Source: a virus. From it: a stretch of DNA of 21,353 bases. Under the pieces are notes generated by a model, which was not told the origin of the DNA, did not search any database, and saw only the letters and a list, made by a program, of their open reading frames with translations. Of this stretch, positions 20,621 through 21,353 are shown piece after piece. The stretch is taken from the IMG/VR virus record IMGVR_UViG_3300040815_000108, positions 1-21,353 of that record; one strand, 5' to 3'. The translations under genes and the position numbers were made by a program. Numbering within the stretch: position 1 is the first letter of the stretch; every line of letters begins with the position of its first letter.

Positions 20621-21353
20621 GTTTATTTAAAAAAAGAGCATACTACAAACCGTTTGATTACGATTGGGCTTTTCAATCATACGATATGCAACAAAAAATG
20701 CACTGGCTACCTAGTGAAGTTCCATTGCATGAAGACGTAAGAGATTGGAATGAACGATTAACTGTAGAAGAAAAAAACTTAATAGGACAAATCTTAAAGT
20801 TTTTTACTCAAGGAGATGTAGATATTGCTCAAGCATATTTAGATAAATATATTCCACAATTTAAAGCACCAGAAGTTAGAATGATGCTATCTGCTATAGC
20901 TACAAGTGAAGCTAATCATGCACATAGTTATTCATTATTGAATGATACTATTGGTTTACCTGATAAAGAATACAAAGCATTTCAAGAATACAAAGAGATG
21001 TCCGATAAACATGAATATTTGTTTGCATCTAAAGGCAAAGGACTAGAAGGATTAGCTAAAGAGATAGCATGTTTTTCTGCTTTTGGTGAAGGACTGCAAT
21101 TATTTGCTTCGTTTGCAATGCTACTTAACTTCCAAAGATATGGACGTATGAAAGGTATGTGCCAAATCGTAACTTGGTCTATCAGAGATGAGACACACCA
21201 TGTTGAAAGTGTGATTAAATTGTTTCATCAATTAATAAAAGAAAACCCAAATATTTGGACAGAAAAATTTAAAGCAAGTATCTATCAAACAGCTAGAGAC
21301 ATGGTTGATTTAGAAGATAAGTTTATAGATTTAGCATTTACAATGGGTGGTAT
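20617..21353 (+). CDS. nrdB: Ribonucleotide reductase small subunit, class I (NrdB-like), right-truncated
   Basis: 245 codons are visible before the window ends. The diiron-radical site is recognisable: TQGDVDIAQAY (first acidic ligand), SEANHAHSY (E98, H101, Y105 = E. coli E115, H118, Y122), FGEGLQLFASF and RDETHHVES (further Glu and His ligands). It would form the tyrosyl radical used by NrdA. The ATG overlaps the preceding stop by 4 bases. The C-terminal interaction tail lies beyond the window. Confidence 0.93.
   Translation, partial: MSLFKKRAYYKPFDYDWAFQSYDMQQKMHWLPSEVPLHEDVRDWNERLTVEEKNLIGQILKFFTQGDVDIAQAYLDKYIPQFKAPEVRMMLSAIATSEANHAHSYSLLNDTIGLPDKEYKAFQEYKEMSDKHEYLFASKGKGLEGLAKEIACFSAFGEGLQLFASFAMLLNFQRYGRMKGMCQIVTWSIRDETHHVESVIKLFHQLIKENPNIWTEKFKASIYQTARDMVDLEDKFIDLAFTMGG

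Noticed and set aside
1-21353. CRISPR arrays, insertion sequences, complete tRNA or rRNA genes
   Set aside because: No regularly spaced repeats, transposase-like protein, terminal inverted repeats of an IS, or full tRNA/rRNA was seen.

Overview
The window is one side of an AT-rich, T7-like podovirus genome (Autographivirus type). Every gene lies on the plus strand and most neighbours overlap by 1-13 bases (ATGA, TAATG, GTGA or TTGA junctions). The gene order matches T7 and its marine relatives: single-subunit RNA polymerase (gp1), SSB (gp2.5), endonuclease I (gp3), amidase-like protein (gp3.5), primase-helicase (gp4), DNA polymerase (gp5) and 5'-3' exonuclease (gp6), followed by ribonucleotide reductase genes. 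A tyrosine integrase lies beside a remnant of the 5' half of a tRNA-Cys. This combination, with the low G+C, resembles temperate marine podoviruses of SAR11 (Pelagibacter) and, more distantly, of cyanobacteria. The host assignment is inference.

Layout. Bases 1-4024 are the late right arm: a run of very small ORFs, many with a membrane segment, a holin-like protein, the terminase small (probable) and large subunits, and a GH24 lysozyme. Bases 4025-5147 are almost non-coding. They hold inverted repeats, two G+C-rich islands, a candidate phage promoter, tandem repeats and a candidate branched RNA, and probably contain the physical genome ends, so the contig is permuted or circular relative to the virion. 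Bases 5148-7317 are early genes: small proteins without recognisable family, separated by three hairpin terminators and preceded by a recurring leader (ATCAATCAAC followed by CGGAG). Bases 7386-8741 are the lysogeny module: MarR-like regulator, integrase and attP. Bases 8865-18021 are transcription and replication. Bases 18009-21353 are nucleotide metabolism: DUF3310, a SpeD-like protein, NrdA, two tiny ORFs and NrdB, which is cut by the window end.

How it fits together. Host polymerase would transcribe the early region through the integrase into the RNA polymerase gene. The phage polymerase would then use promoters built around AGTTACACTATTAGA; one copy lies before the early region and one directly after the polymerase gene. 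The gp3.5 homologue keeps the T7 lysozyme fold signature but lacks two key active-site residues, and a separate GH24 lysozyme is present, so it may act mainly on the RNA polymerase. Because attP lies between integrase and RNA polymerase, integration would move the early promoter and the polymerase gene to opposite ends of the prophage.
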